NCBI RefSeq assembly: GCF_002443255.2
Contig: NW_019211456.1
Span: forward strand, 11,988,229 to 12,052,228
DNA from: Varroa destructor
Lineage: Eukaryota; Arthropoda; Arachnida; Mesostigmata; Varroidae
Length of the DNA stretch: 64,000 bases
Reading direction: 5' to 3'
Shown: piece after piece, positions 25,956 to 37,700 of the stretch
How the letters are laid out: each line of letters starts with the position of its first letter
Numbering within the stretch: the first letter of the stretch is position 1
Translations under genes and position numbers: made by a program
Notes under the pieces: generated by a model
Told to the model about the DNA's origin: nothing
Database searches by the model: none
Seen by the model: only the letters and a program-made list of their open reading frames with translations

Positions 25956-26219
25956 ATGTTTCATGTTTTTAAGTATGCAATCGCCAACGTAGATAGCTCA
26001 GAGAAAACCTCCAGCTGGTGTCGCGTAAGGTCGGTATTAAAAATCACTACAAAGCAGGAGGATTGTGTTATTATAAAATACAATAAAAGGTTCGTCTCGT
26101 ATAATATCTTCCAGAACAAACTAAAAACCCGTGGATTTTATATCGGAGATACACTTCGTCGCCGACTTTACGAGGCTGGGATCAAGGACCGTAAACTTGC
26201 CAAGAAATGTTTAATATAA
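25956..26219 (+). pseudogene. remnant of a Tc1-type transposase DNA-binding domain
   Basis: The open frame contains the order TTKQED, then YNKRFVSYNIFQNKLKTRGF, then GDTLRRRLYEAGIKDRKLAKK. This follows the second helix-turn-helix of Tc1/Tc3-family transposases: a TxREDR start, a middle helix, then TVRRRLxEAGLKxRxxxKKPL. The family's catalytic DDE domain should follow, but the frame stops immediately after the KKxL motif and no continuation was recognised in the following kilobase. The copy is therefore truncated and presumably inactive. Terminal inverted repeats were not found. Similarity is judged by eye. Confidence 0.55.
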
Positions 26220-27343
26220 GAGAGGGTTTGTCAGCAGTCTGAAAATGCTTGCAGATGTATTATCGACATGTAGGGTAGTAGCCTGCCGGGTATTAGGTTT
26301 AAGATAGATAATACCGCTTTTATAAGCCAAAAGTTTTTCTTTTTAAGAAATCTTAGTATTGCGCAGTTGGCCTTCGGACTATTTCACTCAATTTATTCGG
26401 GCGTATTTGATCGACCACAGACTGTATTTTAATTAGATACATTAGTTCTGTCAATATGTCCGCAACAGGGATAAATCTACTTCAACAGCACCACGAACGC
26501 ATTTGAAGTTGGTTCCTACATTTCATAAGTGTACACAAAAACCTTAATAATTAATCTTGAGCTTATTTTTTTTATAAAAACAAGTGGAGTTTTTTGTAAA
26601 GCGTCTAGCAGGCTTTCGTTGGCCTTGACAGTGCATTTCAAATAAAAGCTTTAAAGAAGGAATTAAATTTCTTTATTCAAACAGGTTGTGTAGCGTTCAC
26701 GGGGCTTCGCAGGTATTTATACTAATATGTTTACAGTTATTTGCAAAACAAATTGCTTTCTTTGCTTGTTGTCGGAAGCCAATAAAGTATTTGCGTCCAA
26801 TCCTGATGCGACCTGATAATCGTCCTGCATTAATAAAGGTTCTCCGTTAAAAATAATATAGTGTAATAAAGAAACGCAGTGGCAGAGTGCCCAATGATTA
26901 TTAGCAGAATTAAATCGGTTCGTCGCAAAATTACGTCTAGTCATATAAGAAACATTCCTATAAAAAACAAGTTTTTTACCTCTACGCTTTATCGTAGTAA
27001 AGGTCATGCCAGTTTACAAAATAAAAACCGTAGTTAACAAAAGATTCGTAAAAATGTACCCGTAGATACCAACCATAGAATAGAATCATTAACCATTTTA
27101 TAAAGGTGTAGTCAAATCAGAAATGTCCGAGCCAGCCAACGAATGTTCTCTGTCTTCATCAAGTACCTTCGTACTTCTTCCTTGTAAGACTTTTAGACGA
27201 CGAGACAACAAGAAGCTTTAGGAGCTACCTCCCATCCAGAAATATCATTACAATGTGATGACATAAAACGTCAAAGGTGGCACTACTCCTTAATAAGGGT
27301 GGAAGAAGTGCAGAACATCTACCTCTGAATGCCCAACCGGTGA

Positions 27344-30300
27344 CTAAAACCAGTACAAATTTTCATGCAGAGCTCCCTGGTCATCAGCATCCTCGTCGTT
27401 TTCCTGCTCGGCAAACAGTTCGGCCGTTTCCTGTGCTGCAGTGAGTCTGTCTTGAGTCATCAGGACTCGGAATTCAATATTCTCTCGACTAAGAGCCCAA
27501 AAGGTTGCGGGCTTGAGGTGCTTGACTGTGTCAAATCTGCAAATAGCCGAAAATTCATATATGTCATATCGTTTACATGAAAATAGCTTGTGATGTCCTG
27601 ATTGCTTAAGTGACGTGGATTATTTCGTGGCGTCGTCCACCTGTTTTTACGTTTAAAGAGTATATGGTCATACGACTGACCTGACGAGATAAAGCTAGCT
27701 GAACCTCTGTATCACAAACGCGTTGCGCCAATAGGTATAAAAATCAAATTAAATGCTACATCTTCATGATCGGTAGCATACCATGAAATCGTATAATGGG
27801 AAAAATGGTATTTATGAGAGGTATGTGTTTTATCCATATTGTGTTTTAAGGACAGGAGCTATATGGCTATCTATGACTGCTATCGATTAATATCAGAAGC
27901 TGAGCTACGCCAAACATTGTTTTAATAGAGCCTTAAGCAGTTGTTCGCAGAATTTATAGTGCAGGATATGAAACAATGCAGCATATGTGCATAAATACGC
28001 GTCTATAGTAGTACAAGTGTAGAATGTGTGGCTCTAAATTATGATCAGGATATCTGATGTATTTATATACATGATTAAACTTGCATGAAAAGGATAACTC
28101 ACTTCCACCCCAGATGTCGATGACATTCCGAGCAATTACCAATGGTCCATGCATATCCAGGATACCATGAAAATGATTCATCTCTTGCCCCCTGATAAAT
28201 TATCCGCCGTATTTGACCAACCGTCAACAAATTATGCACATAACCCACTCTGTTTACAAATGTGCCCTGCAAAGAAAAAAAAAACAAAAATCACGTCACT
28301 GAAGCCATTTGTACGTAGTTCAGTAGTAATGTATTTACTTGGTAAATTTAAAAACTAGTGGTGGTGCGCATACATAATTCATTTCCTGCTATGAGTCAGC
28401 CACCTGAAGCAATGCCTAATGCATGTGTGCAACTTGAAACTTTTACTACATGTATAAAGCTTTTTGAATTCTTTGCATCCAATAATTATAGCATAAGCTC
28501 TTCCCTGACAAACACCTAAAATGTAAGTACAGAAGAAGAAGGGTCTCACTTTGACCAAAAAGGTTGAAATATCTGAATTCTTTGAATGATTATTGACATA
28601 AGCTATGAACTTAAACCAGCTTTACGAGTCACAATAAGTAATTACTGGCAAGTTCCGGCAAAAGATTTGACTTTAGATATACTCCGCTAACATATAGGAA
28701 TAGCTCTCCACAAATTATGTTCATCAACTACATATTCATTGCTTATTGAATTATGCCAAGAGTAGGTCAGTTGTTTTACCTGTAAAAAAAAACTTACCTG
28801 TGCCCCGCTTCGTGACATTGAGATAATATATGCTTTGCTACTGATAACTTCATGGCAACCTTTACAGCAGATATCACAGTTTAAACTGAGGTATACAAGG
28901 GCCATCCGTAGTCGATCCTGAGTGCAGCTTGCCGCGAGTAGAAGTCGCCGCTCATGTGAATTAACAGGCGAGTTGGCAGCTGCCCAATAGGAAAACTTGA
29001 CTGGATCCGTGCACGGTGGGATCTTCTTAAACAAAGAAGTTAGTCCAATAGAATCAGAAAATATGAGCACGCATATACTTGAAATACAGTACGAACGCAT
29101 TCTTACCTTCTTCACGAAGGGCGCTATCGCTTCTGAGACTTTCTGAACTAGATATTTTTTGTCAAATTGGTTGTATAAGAATCTTGGCCATGGTGAGCAG
29201 GTTGTCATCAGACCGCGATCCCTTTGCCGTTCAAGCAGCAGCCGTTTCTCAGGGGATTGAAGTGTAACGTCTTTCAGTATTTGCACCTTTACAAAACGGA
29301 GCTGATGTCTTAAGAGTTCCTCCATGAGCTGGAATCTGTATTTAGACATAAAGAACACGATAAGGTTAATCATGCATTTATGTCTTTTCTGTTGATTATT
29401 TATACGGCAAATATGCAAAACTTCGCCTGCCCATATCGACAATTTAGGTAAGGAAAGGGTTGACTTGATCGTTCAGTAAAAATAGGTACTTTCCATGATA
29501 ACACAACACCAACGTGTCTTCCAACTAAACTTGAGGATACGCAAGGTAATTTGAGTTCGAAACCGGATGTAAATCCACATCGTTCCATGCAGACAGCCAA
29601 CCGTCTGAAGCGGTGTTTAACCGCAGTAATGCACGTAGAATTTTATAATTTAGTGTATATAAGGTGCACAGGTACATATGATCGTAAAATATTAGTGGAG
29701 ATTTTATTAAAAGATTGTAGAAAAAAATAATAGACGTCGATACCAAGTCACTTATGCCCTACCGATCCTGAAATGGATTGCTCCAGCTCTTTTTGTGCTC
29801 AGGAGAGTAATATTATCTCAGTGCGGGATTTATGCGTGTTCGATCGATTAAAATGGAAGAACAATTTTTTGTGTGTTTTCGTTGTTGAAGATAGTTTTCA
29901 AAAGAAACCTTTATCTACATTAGCGTTTTATACTGACACCTCTCTATAAAAATTAGCCTGATATCTTCGATGAGCAATCTTCAACGCACATATTAAAAAC
30001 GTAAAGGTTACGTACTGCTTTATCCCTTCCGCTATAACTGTGAGACAGGGACGCGGCTCCGCACTGCCTTGTACTACTAACTTGTAGTTCCGGATCTCCG
30101 CTGTCGTGCCATATTGCTTCTGGCCTGGATGAAGCACGCCGAATAACTGATAATCATAAAAATATTAGATATTTCTACGGCTATGGTTCTTGCAAACATC
30201 ATTAATCCATATAGAGTTAAACGTACATACGAAAGAGCCACCTTTTAAACTGAGTGCAACAGCTAAAAATAATGAGCCGCACAGTATTGTATATGACAAT

Positions 30301-30842
30301 ATTAAAATCCAATGCCATATTCTAAATTAATGCGATTTTATGCTTGTCGATGGAGTTCGCATAACAATATTAGTATTGTCAACAACAGCTAGTCAAAAAT
30401 AGTAGTACTTGAGACAGAAGCTTGAAGAACAATAATACCTGCTTTCTTTTGATAACGTTGCTTAATAATTTAATTTTTCCCGGATGGTAGAATTTCAGAG
30501 GGAGAGTTTCGCCAGGAATAAGCATTGGGAGCTCTTGAAATACTAACATTGACTGTATGCTTCCATCTTCCGTAAACGTCCTGAAGAAGAAGATAAACAG
30601 AACGCCTCTTATAATTGTACGGGTTATATGATGCAGTTATTTCAATTCGCATATCGACCAAATAGCAATATTATGTTTTTTTTCTATGTTCTATTTTCTA
30701 TTAACCTGCCAGTTAACGTCTCAAGATCTCGTCCGAGGTAGGTATGTTCCGTTGTTAGATCATTATCATATTCTTCGGCCTGAATTTCCTCTTCAGCTGG
30801 TTCGGCATCCGAGGCTTCGGGAACCATCTCCTCATCGCTCAT
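27344..30842 (-). CDS. CRBN: cereblon, substrate receptor of CRL4 ubiquitin ligase (7 coding exons)
   Basis: Cereblon is the substrate receptor of the DDB1-CUL4 E3 ligase and binds degron or imide ligands through its CULT domain. Exons on the minus strand are 30842-30706, 30580-30439, 30146-30016, 29335-29107, 29025-28798, 28266-28103 and 27536-27344. They join in phase to 407 residues (human is 442). An acidic N-terminus is followed by HTYLGRDLE. The Lon-like domain follows, with MLIPGETLPLKF, GTTAEIRNY and FVKVQIL. The CULT domain (about 260-365) has zinc ligands C267/C270 (CCKGC) and C334/C337 (CSEC). It also has the three-tryptophan ligand cage W323, W329 and W343 in SWYPGYAWTIGNC and HLGWK. 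Residue 331 is Ile where human has Val388. The exon 3 donor is GTACGT, chosen because it restores the family sequence GIKQFQL. The gene is divergent from POMT1. Confidence 0.96.
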
Positions 30843-33800
30843 GTTTGAGGCGTTCAAACCAATCCAAAGCCAACAAAAAACAGAGTTCGTGTCGTGCCTT
30901 GGATGAACTATAAAATTTACAAAACAGTTCAGCAGTTTGTTTTTATTAAATAAATCATTATCATCTAAAGGAAGTATGCAACGCCTGTATTGAGCTCCGT
31001 GATATCGCTGTACACTTTGAGAACAATGATGGATGAATATGATGTAACTTTGCTTATCGCAACGAATCTATTATTTAGCGTCTCCCAGAGAGTATAAATC
31101 TTCAAACAAATACGATTATTTTACAGTGTTGACATTTTCTCTTCTTAGTCAATTTTATTTTAGGCTATTGTTAATAGATTCTAACCTTTATATTGGTTGT
31201 AATTAAAAAAAAATGTTGGATTTTCTCGATGAAAACCTTTTCTGATCGGGCGAAATACAACACATTACTCTGTATAGCTTTAGAGAACAAGATTAAGCAG
31301 GCAATTTCGTCAGTTGCTGCCGAGTTTAGATCACGAGGGCGGCTGCGTCGCAGCGGTGTCTTTCTTGGTAGTCGATAGAAGCGTTATAATACTAGGTCTT
31401 TATGTGAAGACCAAAATCAGTAACTTTATGAAAACACTACGTAAAATGGTAGATTTGTTCAATAGCTAGGGAAAATTGTTTTAGAATCAAAAGAATCTAA
31501 GTTAAGATCAAGATTATCGAAAGTGGATGAACTCGTCGCACTTTTTGTAACCTTCACTAATACTTGATGCCAACTTGCGCATAATATTATCCTGTATATA
31601 TTATAGTTCTATTAAATGCTTTATCGCTATAACCACCTAATAAGGGACACTCTAAAAATTCTCAATTAGAATCTATATCACATATCATACTGAAATAAAA
31701 TCCTATTAGCATAATCTTTATTTCTTTTATGTTGCCGTGTATATGTATATTTTGAAATTGCAATATGTAGATATCTATGCTACCTATTTATACTTATGAC
31801 AAAAAACTGATGTTCTTCATTCATTATTTATGATCCTTCCTCTCTGAAACGTTCAGTCTGCATGCTAAAGGAGACAACGAGGTTTTCTGGTTCGAAACTC
31901 TCTCTACCTACGAGACTTGTCACATCTGAAATAGTTCTAACGCACAGTTTTTGCACAACACAGTTACTTTAAGTTATCCTCACAATTAGTTCATGGACAG
32001 TTCGACTAATATACGCGTTGTCCTTGCTCAAGTGCAGCCTCTCCCGCGATTCACAACAAAAGTAAAGCTTGCAATACTTACACTCTAAATATTGTCTCCT
32101 CCAGCTATACGACGTTTTTATTTATGTCATCCTGAATGGATGAATGTTTATTTACACCCAGTTTTGCAGCGGGCGGTTCCGTAAATTGCTTACTACATGA
32201 CCGTCGATGCTTGCACCTTTGGCTTATAACAATAGTTCTGTTCCCAACACATATATATCATCGGTTTACACTAGTTGTAGCTCAGCCTTCCTAAAATAAC
32301 CTTATATTTTGAATTATGCAAAACCTAGAGTGAAAATGATAAACTGAGAATACTTTGCTGTCTGAATGCCCAACATGTCTCTCCGCATAACTTCCAAGCT
32401 GTATAAATACACATACATACTTTTCAGTTACGTTGTGGTTAATACTCAGATCAGAGGGTTTAAGAATTATACGCATTAAATACCCGCATTAAAAGGCTTT
32501 AAATCATGCTCATAAATTCTAACTGATACTAATACACGAGGAAATCATAAGTGTGTCAAAACCAAATATACTAGGTTAAGTATATTTAGTTTCAATACAG
32601 TCATGATTTCTTTTTAGCAAGTATTTTGTACGTCAAAGTAACTATCTGAAGAGGATTTGAATGAAATAGCTGTATTCGGGTTTGACTTCAAAAATAAAGA
32701 TATTTTCAACATGTTGCAAAAATTGTATGGTTGTGGTTCTTTGCTACTATGCTCCTAAGTTTTACACGCTAATTTTAACAACTGTCGGATGAGCCCTCTC
32801 ATTTATAAAATTGACGTTCAACCACGTGGAACATAGATATTGAACATTTTATAAAATAATTTTCTAATTAAGCGGCGTTCGTTTCTATTTGCTAAATTCA
32901 TAACAAAAATCTGATTTACATGTACGTGAATTTCTAGGGTATCTATAATTGGTCATCATCGTAGGACTATCTATTTTAACGCTACAGGGAACTTCATATC
33001 TCCAACGAATACTTAGCAGTTATCCCTGGCTCTAAGTAGAAGAATTATTAAAAAGTAATCTATATAATAAAAATTACCTATTATTCCGTCAAAGTTTTTT
33101 TCAAAATTAAATTGTTCTAGTGTACACGCATGCACTGAATATGCTAAATGATGCATGTTAGATGTAATAACCAATCAGTTACTGAAAACAACAATCCTCA
33201 TATATAGTAATAAGCTGTTGCAGGTAAATCCGACAGACTTCGAAATTGAATAGTTCTTGAACTACGCGCCGCCAGCAGACACATTTTACTGATAAATACT
33301 TCGCCATTCTAGAAACTTGTGAGATTTACTCAAAGATAAATTAGTCCAAAACAAAGACATATTTCAGACTGAAAAATTAACGCTTAGTTGTGAAGTTTTT
33401 GTTCCCCGAAAGCTGCAGTACATGATTTCATTAAGGTTTGGTGAACACTCCAAATAATAAGGTTTTAAATGAAAGCGCACTATTTAAATGACGCAAACGT
33501 TTTGAGAGTAGCTATCGAAGCGCTGAGAGACAGTGAAGAGGTGACCGAATATCGGGATCCGAAGAACAAGAACAAAAACAAAATCGAGAATGCTTCCCAC
33601 GAGAGCAGGGCTTCTAATATAAGGGCCTTGTCGGTCAAGACTGGAATTTCAAATATAATGTGTCGTAGAATTATAATCCAAATACTGAAAATGCAGAAAC
33701 TGAGTAAAGACTTCACCCTCGTGAATTGATCCTAGACAAATTGGAACTACGTGTGGTGCACTAGGCCGGATTCCCTTGTAATAGGCTAAAATTTATTACA

Positions 33801-34720
33801 TATTAAAATTATAAGCGTAGATTTCTATGTTCTTACTTTAGAATCCGCGTGTCTGGTACGCGATTTATTTCAATTTACCAACAGCAAAACGTATTCGAAT
33901 TCTGCCAAAATAGATTAGAATAGACGATGGAATCAAAGGTCCCCCAGCACCGTGTTCAGATGGTCGCAGCTTACAGTGAGATAAATAAATTTGGATGACA
34001 TCAAATCATTTCACTGATGTATAATGACAGACCGCCGCATGAACTCTAGCCAGAATCGGTTCGGCGATGATGTCTAATAGCCGCTGGGAAAGCTAGAATC
34101 AGCTGAGTATGAAGATGTGCTGTGCTTGCACTCCATTCCGTTATTAGGTGTAAATCCAACGGGTACGACACTTTGAACGTGAATAACATTCTGTTTTCAT
34201 AGTCCTGTTAGACGGTGTCTCGAATCATGAATGGAACTTACAATCGATTTTCCTTTCCTACAATCGGATCAGAACATGCCACACAGAAGGCGCTTACGAC
34301 GACCAACAAAAACTAGCGACTCCATATGGCTTCGAAGATCATCAGTGTCGGTGGGTCACTTCTATTCGAAGACCTGGCCACCCTTTCCACCAGATTTTAG
34401 CTCGGTATCCCAGAGGAGTCGCCACGAAGACATTCACAGGTGATGGTGCCACTAAAGCTCGCTGTTGCACAGAAGTGGTCGAACACGGCTACAACAAGTA
34501 GATACCTCCCAGAAGTAACCAGTGTACCTAGATAGTATTTAACAGGGACCTTTTAAATAATCCAAATGAATTAGCGTACAGGTGGAGTGAAGTGTGTTCA
34601 ATCAGTATTAGTGAATATCGTATACCGGTGTTGTTCTTCTGTACCTTCGAAATGTATTAAGTAAATGTGAACATCATAGTTCGAAAAGTGAGCTAAAACT
34701 GATAGCTAACGATAATCAAA
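30843..34720. promoter_or_regulatory. divergent intergenic region CRBN/POMT1
   Basis: Both start codons face outward across 3.9 kb, so both promoters must lie here. The DNA is AT-rich, and I could not place promoter elements. One open frame (33469-33729) resembles a mariner/Tc-type helix-turn-helix and is listed separately. Otherwise no gene, RNA gene or long repeat was recognised. Confidence 0.5.
33469..33729 (+). pseudogene. possible mariner/Tc-type helix-turn-helix remnant
   Basis: This is an 86-codon frame. Residues near the C-terminus read SNIRALSVKTGISNIMCRRI followed by ILKMQKLSKDF. That resembles the mariner/Tc N-terminal pattern in which a regular xIRxIAxxTGIS helix precedes a xVxRIIxxDLxxK helix. 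The first 50 residues are unlike a transposase, no catalytic part follows, and no terminal repeats were seen. It is a weak call and could be a chance open frame. Confidence 0.3.
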
Positions 34721-37700
34721 ATGGATATGAAAGTACGTAAGGCAGCTCCTGTCAATAAGGAAAACAAATGTCAAGATAAAAAAGACGATGGTGATCTAAC
34801 AAAAGAAACGAATGTGAGTGACAGCATAAATAAGAATAAAGCAAGAATGTTTATCGTTAAACAAAGCAACATTGCCATGTTTCCTTTTCTATAACGTCCG
34901 GCCTCCATGTATAGTTTGTCGTAAATTCTGTATCACAGTTCAGAATAAACTGGAAATTAGCGTGGGTGTGTAAAAAGTACAATACACCGAATATCTAAAA
35001 TAAAAAAATATCGCCCGATCGGCGAAAACGGTACACACTGTGCTGTAGGCCTTTGTTATCAGATAAGTCTCACAGCAAATTAATAAAATGCGTATATTTC
35101 TGTGGTGATTGATGACTTTACCGTATATTTAATTATTATTATTATTTCAATAGTTCTCAGAAAGCTTTGAATCCTTTTTGAGAAATTATCGTTGGATAAC
35201 GTTTAAAAGCAGCTACGAAATAACAAAGAGCTATTGAGCCGTCTAATGTCATTCAACTTAATCAGATACTCGTACGTTGAGCGTAACACATTGATAATTA
35301 TCAATGTATCTCTTCTCAATAAAATCAAAGCATACAATCGAAACTCTCGCTCAATGACCAACAATACATTTCACTCGGTGAATACTATGAATTTACAGGT
35401 AGTAAAAGATGGGTGTTACCGAAAGGATGCTTTGCAAAATGATGTTGAAAAGCAGACTTCAAAGTGCGATGGATTGTTCTTCAGATCTCAAAGCGGCCTT
35501 TTCGAGATTCAGATCACTCTTGACGGACCGTTGATCGGGTTCTTCCTTATCGCTCTTGCTACTCGCTTATACAGACTCGAATACCCAAGAGCTGTTGTGT
35601 AAGTATTTTGTTGTTCTCCATTCAGTTGTCGGGCCTTATAAACTGCTCGAAACCGGCGACACAGAATTAGTTAAATGAATGTCTCTCTTGTTCTGTCAGT
35701 AAATAGATTATTACTATGACCGCTTTAAGTTCGGCGATTTAGTACACCCCAGATACTTCCGACAAAGCCAGACTGGAGTCTTGCATTGTACGAAAGGTGA
35801 TCTTAAAAGCTTTGTAAAGCCGCATACGTATGATACGTATGCGGGTTTATAAACGTACCTAGGCTAAAGTGTATCCTTATTTCAAAAAATGTTACAGTGA
35901 TCACAATTGTCTCAAACACACGGACCACACTTGCGGTAGCTTAACACAGTTAATCAGACATGGCAAGCATTTGCATCTGATTCAAAGTTAACGTCCAGTG
36001 TTTTATTGTAATTCATGTAAAACTTGTACTTCAAAATATCGGCTAATGTAATTAGCAGATTTATTTATTGTCTTTTTTTCAGTTTTGATGAACTTCATTT
36101 TGTTAAATATGCATCTCTTTACGCTTCAAACACTTTCTTCTTTGATGCTCAACCGCCTCTTGGTAAGCAAATTATCTCTACAGTTGCCTACTTTGTTGGC
36201 TATCGGCAAAAGGGATCCCAACAGGGTCTGGAACGCATCGGAGGAGACTACCCGCCTGAGGTATGCGATATTATGAATTCGGAGCATTAGTGCATAATTT
36301 AGCCTTATGCACACTGCTTTAAGACCTAAATTCACCTAAATTCTAAAGACAGGTTCAAAATTAAGCTGAAGCTGAAACAATGAAATTCAACTGAGTGTTT
36401 TCTTTGCCTGTACTGCTATGCCGTTTAATAGATATTTTTTGATACACCATACAATAGTAGTAATTTCCATACAATCCGCTAACTGGGACTTCTAATGTTT
36501 TCGTCATAGGTACCTATATTCGGATTGCGACTTGTTCCAGCCATTTTCGGAAGTCTCCTCGTGCCACTGTCCTATCGAATCTGCCTTCTTCTCGGACTCT
36601 CAAAAGCAACTGGAACATTCGCTGGGCTGCTACTTCTTGCAGATACAGCCTTGCTGACACAAAGCCGATTCGTACTAATGGAAACAATTCTGATGTTTTT
36701 CTCTATGCTGGGTCTTTTCTGTGTACTTAAGTTCCGTAGGCTGCCTCGACGCAAATGGTTTGGCCCTAGCTGGTGGGGTTATCTTGCTGTAGGTGCGGGA
36801 TCATTCGCATGTGCCATGTGCGTCAAGTACGTCGGCGGGTTGTCCCTTGTGTTAGGCGCATACATCTTAATTCGCAATCTGTGGGACATGTTACCAGACA
36901 AGTCATTATCAGATCGTCTTCTGATGCTGCATGCTCTGTTAAGGATTACGGTGTTCACTCTTGTTCCGCTCGCCATTTACCTATCGGTATTTTATATACA
37001 CTTGAGCATTTTGACTAAAGCGGGCCCTCACGACACCATCATGACAAGTGGATTTCAGGCGAGTTTAGAGGGCGGGCTGGCGAGCATCACTAAAGGGCAG
37101 CCGAACTATATAGCTCATGGATCGCAAATCACTCTTAGGCACTCTCTCGGAAGGACGTGCTGGCTGCATTCTCATAATGAACTGTATCCACTTCGGTAAG
37201 CTGGATAACTTGAAAGAAAAAACACAGTACTGATATAGTTAATGGTTATATACGGAGATTAGACTAAGAAGAAATGGAGTAAAGATAGAACAAGATAGTT
37301 ATCTGACGAAACGACCAAACCTAATTATCACGACATCTCGTTTTGGATATATCGATGTTAACGTTTAGGGATGCTGCTGTTCAGTACCCTCTTAACGTCA
37401 GGCATTTTTGGTTTCTGTATGCTGTTGGAGTGAATCTTCAGATATCCGGATGGACGAGGTTCATCACATCAGCAGCAGGTGACGTGTTATTCATACAAAG
37501 ACGTGAACAACTGGTGGATTGTGAAGCGGCCAGACATTGCCGACCTTGTTGTAGCGGAGCCTATCGACCGCATCCGGCATGGTGACATCATACAGTTCGC
37601 TCATGGCATCACGATGCGGCTACTGAATTCACATGACGTTGCATCCCCAATGAGTCCAGCTTTTCAGGAAGTGTCCTGTTTCATTGACTATAACATAACA

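Larger units (their letters stand above)
22406..27343. other. convergent intergenic region PNISR/CRBN
   Basis: This holds the two 3' ends. The first several hundred bases are probably the PNISR 3' untranslated region. The rest has no supported gene. It contains the hairpin at 24112-24168 and the Tc1-type transposase remnant at 25956-26219. The minus-strand frame at 26717-27007 is unassigned. Confidence 0.6.

Noticed and set aside
26717..27007. Minus-strand frame with LLMQDD, considered as a transposase catalytic fragment
   Set aside because: Only one short motif is suggestive, it is opposite in strand to the nearby Tc1 remnant, and the surrounding residues do not follow the DDE domain.
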